Below are positions 43,883 through 52,652 of a DNA stretch of 64,000 nucleotides, in pieces. The DNA lies in the NCBI RefSeq assembly GCF_002251795.1, contig NZ_NOXU01000032.1, positions 617,754 to 681,753 of the forward strand, written 5' to 3'. Origin of the DNA: Niveispirillum lacus. Lineage in GTDB: Bacteria; Pseudomonadota; Alphaproteobacteria; Azospirillales; Azospirillaceae. The translations under genes were made by a program, and so were the position numbers. Under the pieces are notes generated by a model. The model did not search any database. It was not told where the DNA came from and saw only the letters and a list, made by a program, of their open reading frames with translations. The first letter of the stretch is position 1. Each line of letters opens with the position of its first letter.

Positions 43883-44287
43883 ATGTCCAAAAGCTGGACC
43901 GATATCCCCCTGTTGCCCGTCGCCTGGGGCGAAGTGTTCGATAAATGGACGATCCTGGTGATCAAGGAAGCCCGGATCGGTGACCCGGAAAAGGTTCGCA
44001 ACGTCAACCGCGAACGGGTCGAGATCGAAAAAGTGGTCGGCGATCGCAGCCGTTTTCCCGCCGGTCTCGACGGGCTGGTCGCCGCGCTGCACGATATCAA
44101 TGCCCAGCTTTGGGATATTGAGGATGGCAAGCGCCGCTGTGAGCGGGAAAAAACCTTTGATGATGGGTTCATCCATCTGGCCCGGCAGGTCTATATGAAG
44201 AATGACGAGCGCGCCCGCATCAAAAAGGACATCAACCTGTTGCTGGGCAGCGCGATCATTGAGGAAAAATCCTACAAGCCCTATTGA
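43883..44287 (+). CDS. DUF6165-type small protein
   Basis: 134 residues, no signal peptide. The N-terminus (DIPLLPVAWGEVFDKWTILVIKEARIGDPEKVRNVNRERVEIEKVV) matches my memory of the DUF6165 family, small conserved proteins of unknown function often found among glycosyltransferase genes. The helix after it (LVAALHDINAQLWDIEDGKRRCERE) is charged and likely helical. GGAG lies 8 nt before the ATG. Its stop codon overlaps the start of the next glycosyltransferase (TGATG), so the two are co-translated. Confidence 0.7.
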   Translation: MSKSWTDIPLLPVAWGEVFDKWTILVIKEARIGDPEKVRNVNRERVEIEKVVGDRSRFPAGLDGLVAALHDINAQLWDIEDGKRRCEREKTFDDGFIHLARQVYMKNDERARIKKDINLLLGSAIIEEKSYKPY

Positions 44288-45996
44288 TGTCCACCCCTGA
44301 TCCCCGCGTGGAGGTGGACTTGCCTGGTAATGCCGCCATCTTCTTCCATCCGGAAGGGTTTGATACAACCAGCCCCAAGTTGATGGGCCGTCATGCCGCC
44401 GGGGAGGGGTTCCTGCGCGGCTGGTTCCGCCATGGCGGGTTTGAGGACCTGCATTGCCAGGTTGGCGATTTGCGCCATGCCCAGGCTTTTGGCGAGGCAG
44501 CGCAGGCGCAATCCTGGCGCGGCAAGATCCATGTCCATCAGACCGACCGACCGGAAACGCTGGCCGGGGTTGGTGCCGTTCTGATGCCTGGCCCCAATCT
44601 TGGCCAGCAGACTTGGCATCGGCGGTGCCGTGTTCGGCCCAACGCCTATTCGGTTGTCGGCCTGACGCACACGACCGCGTCCGCCAACGCCTTGGATAAT
44701 ATCGGGGATCTACTGATTTCTCCGTTGGAAAGCTGGGATGCGCTGATCTGCACCACCGAAGCGGTCAAGACCATGGTGGTCCGAACCCTGACGGACCAGG
44801 CAGCCTATCTGGCGCAGCGTTTTTCACTGCCGCCATCCGCCACGGTGACCCTGCCGCAATTGCCCGTCATTCCGCTGGGGGTGGATTGTGAACGGTTCGC
44901 GCCACGCCCCGACCTTCGGCAAAGCTGGCGGGAGAGGTTGTCGATTGGCGAGTCGGATGTCGTTGTCCTGTTCATGGGGCGCCTCAGCTTTCATGCCAAG
45001 GCGCACCCCATGGCCATGTACCAGGCGCTTCAGGACGCCGTCCCATCGTTGCCGGCAGGGGCCCGGCTGCATCTGATTGAGGCGGGATGGTTCGGTGGCC
45101 CGCATATTCAAGAAGCGTTCGCCCGTACGGTGCCCCAGATCTGCCCCGATGTGGTTCACCACCTGTTGGACGGACGGGAACCCGCGGTTCGCACCGGCAT
45201 CTGGCACGCCGCCGATATTTTCTGTTCCCTGTCCGACAATATTCAGGAGACGTTCGGCCTGACGCCGGTGGAGGCGATGGCGACAGGATTGCCCTGCGTG
45301 GTTTCCGACTGGAACGGCTATAAAGAGACCGTGCGCGATGGGGTTGACGGTTTTCGTGTGCCCACCTGGATGCTGCCACCGCCCTTCGGAGCGGATATCG
45401 CCGTCCGCCACGCCTTCGGGACGGACAGTTACGACCTTTACTGTGGTAAAAGCTGTCAGTTTGTCAGCGTTGATGTGGCGGCGACCACCCAGGCCTTCCG
45501 CTCTCTGATTGCCGACCCGGACCTGCGGCGGCGCATGGGCGCGGCCGGCCGGCAGCGCAGCCAGCAAGTGTTTGATTGGAAGGTTGTCATTGCGTCCTAC
45601 AAGGAGTTGATGACCGATCTGTCGGCACGCCGCGCAGCGGCAGGGATGGCGGGCTGGACCCCGCCGCCAGCCGGCCGGCAATGGCCCTTACGACCTGATC
45701 CGTTCTGGAGCTTCGCCCATTATCCCACCCATCTCCTGGGGGGGGCAACACGCGTTACGGCGACGGGCTTGTCGCCGGAACGGCTGGAGTTGATCTACAC
45801 CAATGGTATGGTCACCTACGCCCATGCCGCCCTGCCTACCTTGCCGGCCTTGAAACAGGTTCTGGCGCTGGTGTCTGAGCAGCCAGGGGCGGATGTTACC
45901 ACCCTGGCGGCGACCGCCGATTTGGCGACAGGACCGATCCTGCCGCAGGCACTGCTGTTCCTTGCGAAATATGATTTTGTTCGCCTGTCGCCATAA
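44287..45996 (+). CDS. Family 4-type glycosyltransferase
   Basis: 569 residues. The C-terminal half carries the GT4 donor-binding motifs: IPLGVDCERFAP, DVVVLFMGRLSFHAKAHPMAMYQAL, and DIFCSLSDNIQETFGLTPVEAMATGLPCVVSDWNGYKETV with the E-X7-E pair (E of QETFG and E of VEAM). The N-terminal acceptor domain is unusual and not clearly matched. About 100 further residues follow the GT-B core. Cytoplasmic; probably builds a glycan for the surface protein or for the lipid-linked polysaccharide. Donor and acceptor cannot be read. Confidence 0.85.
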   Translation: MSTPDPRVEVDLPGNAAIFFHPEGFDTTSPKLMGRHAAGEGFLRGWFRHGGFEDLHCQVGDLRHAQAFGEAAQAQSWRGKIHVHQTDRPETLAGVGAVLMPGPNLGQQTWHRRCRVRPNAYSVVGLTHTTASANALDNIGDLLISPLESWDALICTTEAVKTMVVRTLTDQAAYLAQRFSLPPSATVTLPQLPVIPLGVDCERFAPRPDLRQSWRERLSIGESDVVVLFMGRLSFHAKAHPMAMYQALQDAVPSLPAGARLHLIEAGWFGGPHIQEAFARTVPQICPDVVHHLLDGREPAVRTGIWHAADIFCSLSDNIQETFGLTPVEAMATGLPCVVSDWNGYKETVRDGVDGFRVPTWMLPPPFGADIAVRHAFGTDSYDLYCGKSCQFVSVDVAATTQAFRSLIADPDLRRRMGAAGRQRSQQVFDWKVVIASYKELMTDLSARRAAAGMAGWTPPPAGRQWPLRPDPFWSFAHYPTHLLGGATRVTATGLSPERLELIYTNGMVTYAHAALPTLPALKQVLALVSEQPGADVTTLAATADLATGPILPQALLFLAKYDFVRLSP

Positions 45997-46020
45997 GGCA
46001 CAGGCAAGTGGGGTTGTGGG

Positions 46021-47247
46021 ATGAAAATACTGTTCGTCCATCAGAATTTTCCCGGGCAGTTCCGGCATCTGGCATCAAGCCTGGGCACCGGCGGGCACAA
46101 TGTCCGTGCGATGGCGATCCACGGGCAAGCCCTGAAAGGCGTTGAGGTCTGCAATTACCCCGTCTCCCGTGGATCAACCCAGAATATCCACCCGCTGGCC
46201 GGGGATTATGAGACAAAACTGATCAGGGCGGATTCCTGCGCCTCGGCCGCTGCGCGCATGAGGGCAGAAGACTATACACCGGACCTGATCGTCGGGCATC
46301 CCGGATGGGGTGAGATGCTGTTTCTGAAGGACATATGGCCCCAGGTACCGCACCTGCATTTCCTGGAATTCTATTACAGCCCGACCGGCGGTGATGTTGG
46401 GTTCGATCCGGAGTTCCGGCGCAGCGAATGGCAGAACTTGGCGCGCGTCCGGGCCAAGAACGCCAATGGTCTGTTGAATCTGGAACTGATGGATGCTGCC
46501 TACAGCCCCACATATTGGCAGCGTTCTTCCTACCCGGCGCTGTACCAGCCCCAGATCGAGGTGATCCATGACGGCATTGATACCGATCTGCTGGCACCCG
46601 GATCGGCGCAGGTGGCCAATGTCGGGCCGAACAAGCTGACCTTGAAGACCGGGATGGAGATCGTCACCTTCGTCAACCGTAATCTGGAGCCCTATCGCGG
46701 TTACCATATTTTCATGCGGGCTTTGCCGCGGCTGCAGGCGCTACGCCCCAATGCGCTGTTCCTGCTGGTCGGCGGCGATGGCGTTTCTTATGGCGCGGCG
46801 GCCCCCAAGGGTACCAGTTGGAAAGACATCTTCCTGGAGGAGGTCAAGGACAAGGTCGATATGTCCCGGGTGATCTTCCTGGGCAATCTGCCGTACAACA
46901 GCTTCATCGGTATTCTCCGGCTCAGCGCTGCGCATGTGTATCTCAGCTATCCGTTCGTCTTAAGTTGGTCGATGCTGGAGGCAATGAGTTTGGGCGCCCT
47001 GATCGTGGGCAGTCGGACCCCGCCTGTCGAAGAGGTGATCGAGCATGAGCGCAATGGCGTTCTGGTCGATTTCTTCGATGTTGACGGGCTGGCCGATCGC
47101 GTTGCCCATGTCCTGGCCAACCCCCAGCATTATCAGGGCATGCGTGAAGCCGCCCGCCAGACTGTGATCGACCGCTACGACCTTCGCCGTCACTGCTTGC
47201 CGCAGCAATTGGCCCTGGTTGAGCGTGTGGCCGCGATGAAGGTTTGA
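46021..47247 (+). CDS. Family 4 glycosyltransferase
   Basis: 408 residues. The N-terminus MKILFVHQNFPGQFRHLAS is a classic GT-B start, with HLHFLEFYYSPTGGD in the acceptor half. IEVIHDGIDTDLLAPGSA, then NRNLEPYRGYHIFMRALPRL and AHVYLSYPFVLSWSMLEAMSLGALIVGSRTPPVEEVI provide the donor site. GGTTGTGGG precedes the ATG, 24 bp after the previous stop, so it is part of the same operon. Sugar unknown. Confidence 0.9.
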   Translation: MKILFVHQNFPGQFRHLASSLGTGGHNVRAMAIHGQALKGVEVCNYPVSRGSTQNIHPLAGDYETKLIRADSCASAAARMRAEDYTPDLIVGHPGWGEMLFLKDIWPQVPHLHFLEFYYSPTGGDVGFDPEFRRSEWQNLARVRAKNANGLLNLELMDAAYSPTYWQRSSYPALYQPQIEVIHDGIDTDLLAPGSAQVANVGPNKLTLKTGMEIVTFVNRNLEPYRGYHIFMRALPRLQALRPNALFLLVGGDGVSYGAAAPKGTSWKDIFLEEVKDKVDMSRVIFLGNLPYNSFIGILRLSAAHVYLSYPFVLSWSMLEAMSLGALIVGSRTPPVEEVIEHERNGVLVDFFDVDGLADRVAHVLANPQHYQGMREAARQTVIDRYDLRRHCLPQQLALVERVAAMKV

Positions 47248-47256
47248 GGAGCCGGT

Positions 47257-47823
47257 ATGACCCTGAAAGCGACAGCCATCGATGTGCGCTTCGTCTCGGA
47301 GGAGGATCGCCTTGCCCTGACGCTGCGGTCCGACGATGACAGCCTTGAGATGCATGTGACGCGCCGGATGACGCGCGCAGTAATGCTGGCCATGGTGGAA
47401 CTGCTGATGCGGTCCAGCCGCGAGATTGGGGCGGCACCGGCGGGCAACCGCACCGATGTTCTGCTGTTTGAACATATGGAAGCGGCAGCAGGCTGGCAGC
47501 GCGTTGAAGGATCGGCACAACCGGGTGGCCTTTCCGATGCATCACAGACGGCGACTGTCGACATAGGTGGGGTGCGGCAAACTGCTGCTGGCGCCGCATT
47601 GTTAACAAAAACAGACGTTACGGTTCGCGATGGAAACATGCAGTTGCATTTCCACGACCGTGAGGGCGCGCGGGCCGAAATCGAACTTCCCCGAGACAAG
47701 GCACACCAGTTTCTGTCGATTCTGCGTGAAAAATCCGTTCAGGCGCAATGGGATATCCAAGAGTTGTCCTGGATGGACCGGCGGTCGCAGGTTGTTATTC
47801 CCGAAGGTGTGCGGCTCAGTTGA
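47257..47823 (+). CDS. Unknown protein in the surface-glycan/secretion operon
   Basis: 188 residues, no signal peptide or membrane helix. Two halves: an N-terminal alpha/beta part (MTLKATAIDVRFVSEEDRLALTLRSDDDSLEMHVTRRMTRAVMLAMVELLMRSS) and a C-terminal part with charged strands (VTVRDGNMQLHFHDREGARAEIELPRDKAHQFLSIL). I do not recognise a family. GAGGAGCC lies 6 nt before the start, 9 bp after the glycosyltransferase stop, so it belongs to that operon. The exporter genes follow after 163 bp. Confidence 0.65.
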   Translation: MTLKATAIDVRFVSEEDRLALTLRSDDDSLEMHVTRRMTRAVMLAMVELLMRSSREIGAAPAGNRTDVLLFEHMEAAAGWQRVEGSAQPGGLSDASQTATVDIGGVRQTAAGAALLTKTDVTVRDGNMQLHFHDREGARAEIELPRDKAHQFLSILREKSVQAQWDIQELSWMDRRSQVVIPEGVRLS

Positions 47824-47986
47824 CCGCCGCAGGCCGGATGTGCCGGTGGAATGCCGACAGCGCGGGGCGTGGTTGTGACAACAGTAACTTACTGATATTG
47901 CCCTGCAGTACATGCCCGGATACAATGCCGGCGCGATTGAGCGGGTGGCCTCGTGCAGGCACCCCTTATATAAGGCAGCCAGTGCT

Positions 47987-49753
47987 ATGAAGATTATCGG
48001 TTCCAACCGCCCCGCAGGCGCTCCCTCTCCGCTGCGGCAGGCGCTCCAGAAGTCCGCCAGGGCTTTTGGCTATGTCGGGGTTTTCAGCTTCTTCGTCAAT
48101 CTGTTGATGCTGGCTTCGCCCATCTACATGCTTCAGGTTTATGATCGCGTGCTGACGGCGCGCAGCGAAGCCACGCTGCTCTATCTCAGCATCATCATTG
48201 CAGCCATGATGATGGTCATGGCCATGCTGGAAGTGATCCGATCGCGCGTGCTGGTCCGGGTCAGCGGCAAGATGGAGCAAGAGCTGGGCTCGCGCGTGTT
48301 TGACGCGATCTTTGCCCTGAACCTGCGCATGCCGGCCGCGAACCGCAGCCAGTCCCTGCGCGATCTGGATAATGTGCGCCAGTTCATTACCTCGCAGGGG
48401 CCATTCGCTTTTTTTGATGCGCCGTGGGCGCCGATCTTTATCGGCATCGTCTGTCTTATGCACCCGTTGCTGGGTGTTGTTGCCTTGGGCGGCGCCATCA
48501 TCCTGTTTGCGCTGGCTTATGCGACGGAAGTGGTAACAAAGAAGCCGCTGTCGGAGGCCAATGGTCATGCCCTTCGGGCAACGGCGTTTGCCGAGGCCAG
48601 CTTGAAGAACAGCGAAGTGCTGGCGGCCATGGGCATGTTGTCGGGCATTCGTCGGCGCTGGCGATCCAGCCAGGATCGCGCCATGCTGCTGCAGGCCATC
48701 GCCAGCGACAATGCCGGCTTTATCGGTGCGCTGACCAAATTCACCCGTTTGGCGGTGCAGTCGGCCATCTTGGGCGTTGGCGCCTATCTGGCGCTGGAGA
48801 ATGAGATTACGCCGGGTGTGATGATCGCCTCGTCCATCATCATGGGGCGCGGCCTGGCGCCGGTGGAACAGGCCATCGGGTCCTGGAAGATGTTTGTCAG
48901 CGCGCGGGGGGCCTATACACGCCTCAACGAATTGCTGCGGACCTTCGACACAGACAAGGAAACGATGGAACTGCCGCCGCCGCAGGGCAACCTGGCGGTG
49001 GAGCGCGTGGTTGCGGTGCCGCCCGGTGGCAATACCCCCACCATCAAGGGTGTCAGCTTCAGCCTGGTGGCTGGCGAGTCTCTGGCCCTGGTTGGTCCCA
49101 GTGCTGCGGGTAAGTCCACCTTGGCCCGGCTCTTGGTCGGTGTCTGGTCGGCGCATAGCGGGTCGGTTCGTCTGGACGGTGCCGATGTCTTTGCCTGGAA
49201 CCATGAACAACTGGGCCCCCATATCGGGTACTTGCCGCAGGACGTTGAAATTTTCGATGGCACCATCAAGGAAAATATCGCCCGGTTTGGCGAGGTTGAT
49301 CCGGTCAAGGTGGTGGAAGCGGCCCAGTTGGCCGGTGTGCATGAGATGATCCTGCGCCTGCCCAACGGGTATGACACGTTGATCGGTCCGGGCGGCATTG
49401 CCCTGTCCGGTGGCCAGCGTCAGCGCCTGGGTCTGGCGCGGGCCGTCTATGGCGATCCGCGTTTCCTGGTTCTGGACGAACCAAATTCCAACCTGGACAG
49501 CGAGGGTGAAGCTGCCCTTGTCCAGGGTCTGGCCAAGTTGCGGGAGCGCAAGGTCACCGTGGTCCTCATCTCTCACCGCCCCAGCATCATGAACCATGTC
49601 GACAAGATCCTGGTTCTGCGCGATGGGCTGGTGGAAATGTTCGGGCCCAAGCAGGAGGTGCTGGCGCGTCTGACGCGTCCTGTGGCGCAGCCGCAGGTAC
49701 AGCAGCAGCAGCCCCCAGGCCAGATCGCCTCTCCCGCCGGTGCGGGCGCCTAA
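47987..49753 (+). CDS. Type I secretion ABC transporter (PrtD/RsaD-like)
   Basis: 588 residues. ATG at 47987 is chosen because the membrane domain then begins as in PrtD; an upstream ATG at 47912 adds 25 residues of no likeness. About six membrane helices lie in the first 300 residues (FFVNLLMLASPIYMLQVYDRVLTARS is the PrtD/LapB-type first helix and loop). The nucleotide-binding domain has Walker A GPSAAGKST (370-378), signature LSGGQRQRLGLARA and Walker B FLVLDEPNSNLD. A Gln/Pro-rich tail ends the protein. It exports unprocessed proteins with C-terminal signals in one step; the giant RTX protein at 35638 is the likely substrate, and the second RTX protein at 61828 could be another. Confidence 0.93.
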   Translation: MKIIGSNRPAGAPSPLRQALQKSARAFGYVGVFSFFVNLLMLASPIYMLQVYDRVLTARSEATLLYLSIIIAAMMMVMAMLEVIRSRVLVRVSGKMEQELGSRVFDAIFALNLRMPAANRSQSLRDLDNVRQFITSQGPFAFFDAPWAPIFIGIVCLMHPLLGVVALGGAIILFALAYATEVVTKKPLSEANGHALRATAFAEASLKNSEVLAAMGMLSGIRRRWRSSQDRAMLLQAIASDNAGFIGALTKFTRLAVQSAILGVGAYLALENEITPGVMIASSIIMGRGLAPVEQAIGSWKMFVSARGAYTRLNELLRTFDTDKETMELPPPQGNLAVERVVAVPPGGNTPTIKGVSFSLVAGESLALVGPSAAGKSTLARLLVGVWSAHSGSVRLDGADVFAWNHEQLGPHIGYLPQDVEIFDGTIKENIARFGEVDPVKVVEAAQLAGVHEMILRLPNGYDTLIGPGGIALSGGQRQRLGLARAVYGDPRFLVLDEPNSNLDSEGEAALVQGLAKLRERKVTVVLISHRPSIMNHVDKILVLRDGLVEMFGPKQEVLARLTRPVAQPQVQQQQPPGQIASPAGAGA

Positions 49754-49791
49754 CGGCACCGCTGGTCGACCATCGTTGAAAGTTTACGAAA

Positions 49792-51141
49792 ATGATGAAG
49801 TTTCTGACCACCCAGAAGGCACTCCCGGCCATGCCGGCCGGTTCGGAAGTGCCGGCGGTTCCCACCGATGAGATGCCGGTTGTCCGTTCGGGCATGATCC
49901 TGATCGGCGTCTCTTTCGGCGCCCTATTCCTCTGGTCCGTGTTTGCCCCTATCGCCAAGGGGGTTGTGGCACCAGGCTTGGTTGCAGCCGACAGCAATCG
50001 TAAGACCATCCAGCATTTGGAAGGCGGCATCGTCTCCGAAATCCTGGTGCGCGACGGCGATACCGTGAAGGCTGGTGACACGCTGATCCGTTTGGACGGC
50101 GTGACCCCGCAGGCACAGCGCGATGTGCTCTTTGGTCAGTTTCTGACCGCCAAGGCCCAGGAAGCGCGATTCATCGCCGAGCGCGACAATAAGAAGGCCA
50201 TCGCCTTTCCAGCAGAATTGCAGGGAGACGGCGACAATGGCCGTAACTCCTTTATTCGCGCCACGGAAGAGGAAGTGTTCAAGTCCCGGCGTGAAGCCCT
50301 GACCGGCCAACTCTCCATCTATGAGCAGCGCATCAAACAGTTGGAAGAGCAGAGCAAGGGGCTTGCTGCCCAGGTTGCCGCCAACACCCAGCAGATCACC
50401 CTGATCGACGGTGAGTTGGAAGGTCTGCAGCAATTGTTTGAAAAGGGCTATGCCTCCAAGACCCGGTTGTTGGAACTGCAACGCCGCCGTGCGGAATTGG
50501 AAGGGGATCGCGGTAATTACGAAGCGGAAATCGCCCGCAGCAAGGTTGCCGTGGGTGAGGCACGCTTGCAGATCCTCCAGGTGCGTAAGACGTTTGAGGA
50601 GGATGTCGCCAAGGGTCTGTCAGAGGCACAAGCCCGTGTCTTCGACCTGCAGGACCGGTTGACCAGCGCGACCGACGTCTTGCAGCGGCGGGATGTCAAG
50701 GCGCCGACTGACGGCATTATCGTTAACTCCCGTGTTCATACGGTTGGTGGTGTTGTCCGCGCCGGTGACCCGTTGATGGAACTGGTTCCCAGCAATGACG
50801 ACCTGCTGATCGAGGCCATGGTATCGCCAATGGATATCGATGTGGCCCAGGTCGGCATGGAAACAGAAGTCCGTTTCTCTGCTCTGTCCACCCGCAACAT
50901 CACCATTCTCACCGGGACGGTGGAAACGGTGGCGGCGGATGCCACGACCAACCAGCAGGGCGGCCGTTATTATATTGCCCGAGTCAGGGTGCCCAAAGAT
51001 CAGTTGGCCCAGTTGGGCGACCAGAAGCTCGTTTCCGGCATGCCGGCGGAAGTGTTGATCAAAGCGGGTGAGCGCAGCGTTGTGGAATATCTGTTGCGCC
51101 CGTTGACCGACAGCTTCTTCAAGGCTTTCAAGGAAACCTGA
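49792..51141 (+). CDS. HlyD/PrtE-family membrane fusion protein of the type I exporter
   Basis: 449 residues: cytoplasmic start, one membrane helix (about 36-56; MILIGVSFGALFLWSVFAP), then the HlyD pattern. The lipoyl-like half (IQHLEGGIVSEILVRDGDTVKAGDTLIRLDG) comes first, followed by a long coiled coil (about 100-300), the second lipoyl half (VKAPTDGIIVNSRVHTVGGVVRAGDPLMELVP), and a C-terminal beta-barrel. The closing LVSGMPAEVLIKAGERSVVEYLLRPL is typical of PrtE/RsaE. It bridges the ABC transporter to a TolC-type pore; no tolC-like gene is in the window. Starts 38 bp after the ABC gene. ATG at 49795 is also possible. Confidence 0.93.
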   Translation: MMKFLTTQKALPAMPAGSEVPAVPTDEMPVVRSGMILIGVSFGALFLWSVFAPIAKGVVAPGLVAADSNRKTIQHLEGGIVSEILVRDGDTVKAGDTLIRLDGVTPQAQRDVLFGQFLTAKAQEARFIAERDNKKAIAFPAELQGDGDNGRNSFIRATEEEVFKSRREALTGQLSIYEQRIKQLEEQSKGLAAQVAANTQQITLIDGELEGLQQLFEKGYASKTRLLELQRRRAELEGDRGNYEAEIARSKVAVGEARLQILQVRKTFEEDVAKGLSEAQARVFDLQDRLTSATDVLQRRDVKAPTDGIIVNSRVHTVGGVVRAGDPLMELVPSNDDLLIEAMVSPMDIDVAQVGMETEVRFSALSTRNITILTGTVETVAADATTNQQGGRYYIARVRVPKDQLAQLGDQKLVSGMPAEVLIKAGERSVVEYLLRPLTDSFFKAFKET

Positions 51142-51157
51142 TGGTGGGGAGCGGAGC

Positions 51158-51592
51158 ATGATCCCGGCCCTGGGTGGCTCCGGCCTTATTTGGCGTATCC
51201 AGGCAGCCCCGCGCGATCTGGCGCGCGGGGTTTCTGCGTGTGAGCTATCGGCAAATTGCCTGGTGGTACCGGATGCGACCTGGACCGGATTGGTGCCCGA
51301 TGCGGCCTATGTCGAATGCCCGACATTCTTTCTGGAGGACAAAGCCGGCTTTGTTGCGCTGCTGGCCTTCTTTGTCATCAACTCCCTGCGTTTCCGTCTT
51401 TATGCCCGTGCCCCGGCGGGAGAGGCGGACGGGCTGCTGATGGCCTATCCACGGCTGGATGATGCCACAATGCAGATGCTGCGGCATTTCGATCCCCGGT
51501 CTGCCCAGCAGATCAATCAACTTTGGCAGCGACTGGAGGCCTTTCTGGGGCGCATTGCTCTGCCCGGGGCAGAACCGCAGGATCTGCTCTGA
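51158..51592 (+). CDS. Unknown small protein at the end of the secretion operon
   Basis: 144 residues. One possible hydrophobic segment (about residues 62-80; FVALLAFFVINSLRFRLYA), followed by a helical C-terminus. I do not recognise a family. It lies 16 bp after the HlyD-type gene on the same strand with GGGGAGCGGAGC before the ATG, so it is probably the last gene of the secretion operon. A possible role would be an accessory to export or retention of the surface protein; this is inference from position only. Confidence 0.6.
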   Translation: MIPALGGSGLIWRIQAAPRDLARGVSACELSANCLVVPDATWTGLVPDAAYVECPTFFLEDKAGFVALLAFFVINSLRFRLYARAPAGEADGLLMAYPRLDDATMQMLRHFDPRSAQQINQLWQRLEAFLGRIALPGAEPQDLL

Positions 51593-51619
51593 TGTCTGGC
51601 AGTACAAACGGCCAGACAT
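51592..51619. terminator. Hairpin between convergent operon ends
   Basis: ATGTCTGGC-(10 nt)-GCCAGACAT, a perfect 9-bp stem that begins at the last base of the upstream stop codon and lies between two convergent genes. There is no T-run on either strand, so it may be a bidirectional transcription block or mRNA end protection. Confidence 0.4.
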
Positions 51620-51625
51620 GTCCCG

Positions 51626-52570
51626 CTACTGAACCCGGACCCGCGGAAGCCGGTTGATGGGCGTCAGAATGATGCGGCGGAAAAAGGTCTCAGCCCCTTC
51701 CGATTGAAACTGGATGCGGCCGTGCGTCAGCGGTTGAAGCGATCCGTCAGGTTGTTGAACCGACAGATTGCGCAGTTCCATGACCGGAACCCCGTTGACC
51801 ACATGGATCGACCGGTTTCCCAGGACATAGAGGTCAAGGATATTCCATTCGCCGACCGGCCGTTCGGCATCGGATGCGGCTTCGACATTCCAGGCCGGGG
51901 CCTCCACCGTGACGGCGCGCCCCCCCACCATGAAACGACGCTGCGGATCAATCAGCGTGCGGTCACGGCCGACGTTGGTCATCGGTTTCACCATGGTGCC
52001 GACAGGGACAACCATTCCGGTCGACCCCCGCATAATTTCAAACTCCACTGACGGCATCCAGGTGCCGTAAACACTGCCCGGCTGTCCGAAGGAATGGTAG
52101 AGCAGGCCGTTATTCTCCGGCAGATCCAGGCGTGGCGCATGGCGCTTCCCGCTCCAGCGGAATTCCAGCCGCAGATGGTAGTCGCCGAAATGGCCCCGAT
52201 GCACGATTGACCCCCAGGTGGTCCCATCCACCCGCAAGGTCGGTTCGCCGTCCAGCGTTACCAGGGTGAACATCGGGTCCCCATTGGGCCGGGCCCCGAT
52301 GGGTTGGGCGGTCCTGTTCACATAGGTGACGGAGGGGTCCGGATAGCCAAGCCAGATATCCCAGTCCGACAAATCACGCCCATTGAGTAGGTTGACCGGC
52401 GGTCCGACCGGGCTGGGGATGTCGGTAAGGATCAGGCGCTGGGGCTGATAAATCGGATCATCGGCCAGGATCCGGGTCAAGACCGGGTCCGCTTCCTTTG
52501 CGCCGACCGACAGAAAGGTGCTCGCGATCAGCACCGCTGTTGCCAGCCCAACACCCCCCAACCGCATCAT
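51626..52570 (-). CDS. 3-keto-disaccharide hydrolase domain (DUF1080) protein
   Basis: About 314 residues. ATG at 52570 gives a signal peptide (MMRLGGVGLATAVLIASTFLSVGA), so it is periplasmic or secreted. LLNGRDLSDWDIWLG and GSIVHRGHFGDYHLRLEFRW with NNGLLYHSFG match the DUF1080/3-keto-disaccharide hydrolase family: concanavalin-like beta-sandwich proteins named for hydrolysis of 3-keto-glycosides. It extends further than a minimal domain and ends in RIQFQSEGAETFFRRIILTPI, the usual last strand of the family. A LacI-type operator lies 13 bp upstream of the start, so sugar-responsive repression is likely. No GMC/oxidoreductase that makes 3-keto sugars is in the window. Confidence 0.85.
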   Translation of the reverse strand: MMRLGGVGLATAVLIASTFLSVGAKEADPVLTRILADDPIYQPQRLILTDIPSPVGPPVNLLNGRDLSDWDIWLGYPDPSVTYVNRTAQPIGARPNGDPMFTLVTLDGEPTLRVDGTTWGSIVHRGHFGDYHLRLEFRWSGKRHAPRLDLPENNGLLYHSFGQPGSVYGTWMPSVEFEIMRGSTGMVVPVGTMVKPMTNVGRDRTLIDPQRRFMVGGRAVTVEAPAWNVEAASDAERPVGEWNILDLYVLGNRSIHVVNGVPVMELRNLSVQQPDGSLQPLTHGRIQFQSEGAETFFRRIILTPINRLPRVRVQ

Positions 52571-52583
52571 CTTTCGCCCTTTG

Positions 52584-52599
52584 TTGATAGCGCTGTCAA
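52584..52599. promoter_or_regulatory. LacI/GalR-family operator
   Basis: TTGATAGCGCTGTCAA is a 16-bp palindrome (one mismatched pair) centred on the CG typical of LacI-family operators. It sits 13 bp upstream of the chosen start codon of the 3-keto-disaccharide hydrolase-like gene, in the position of a repressor site over the promoter or early transcript. No lacI-type regulator gene is in the window. Confidence 0.8.
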
Positions 52600-52652
52600 T
52601 TTTTGGCCCCACTATGGACCAATCAGCGGCGTGGGGGAAGGGGGGGATGCCA

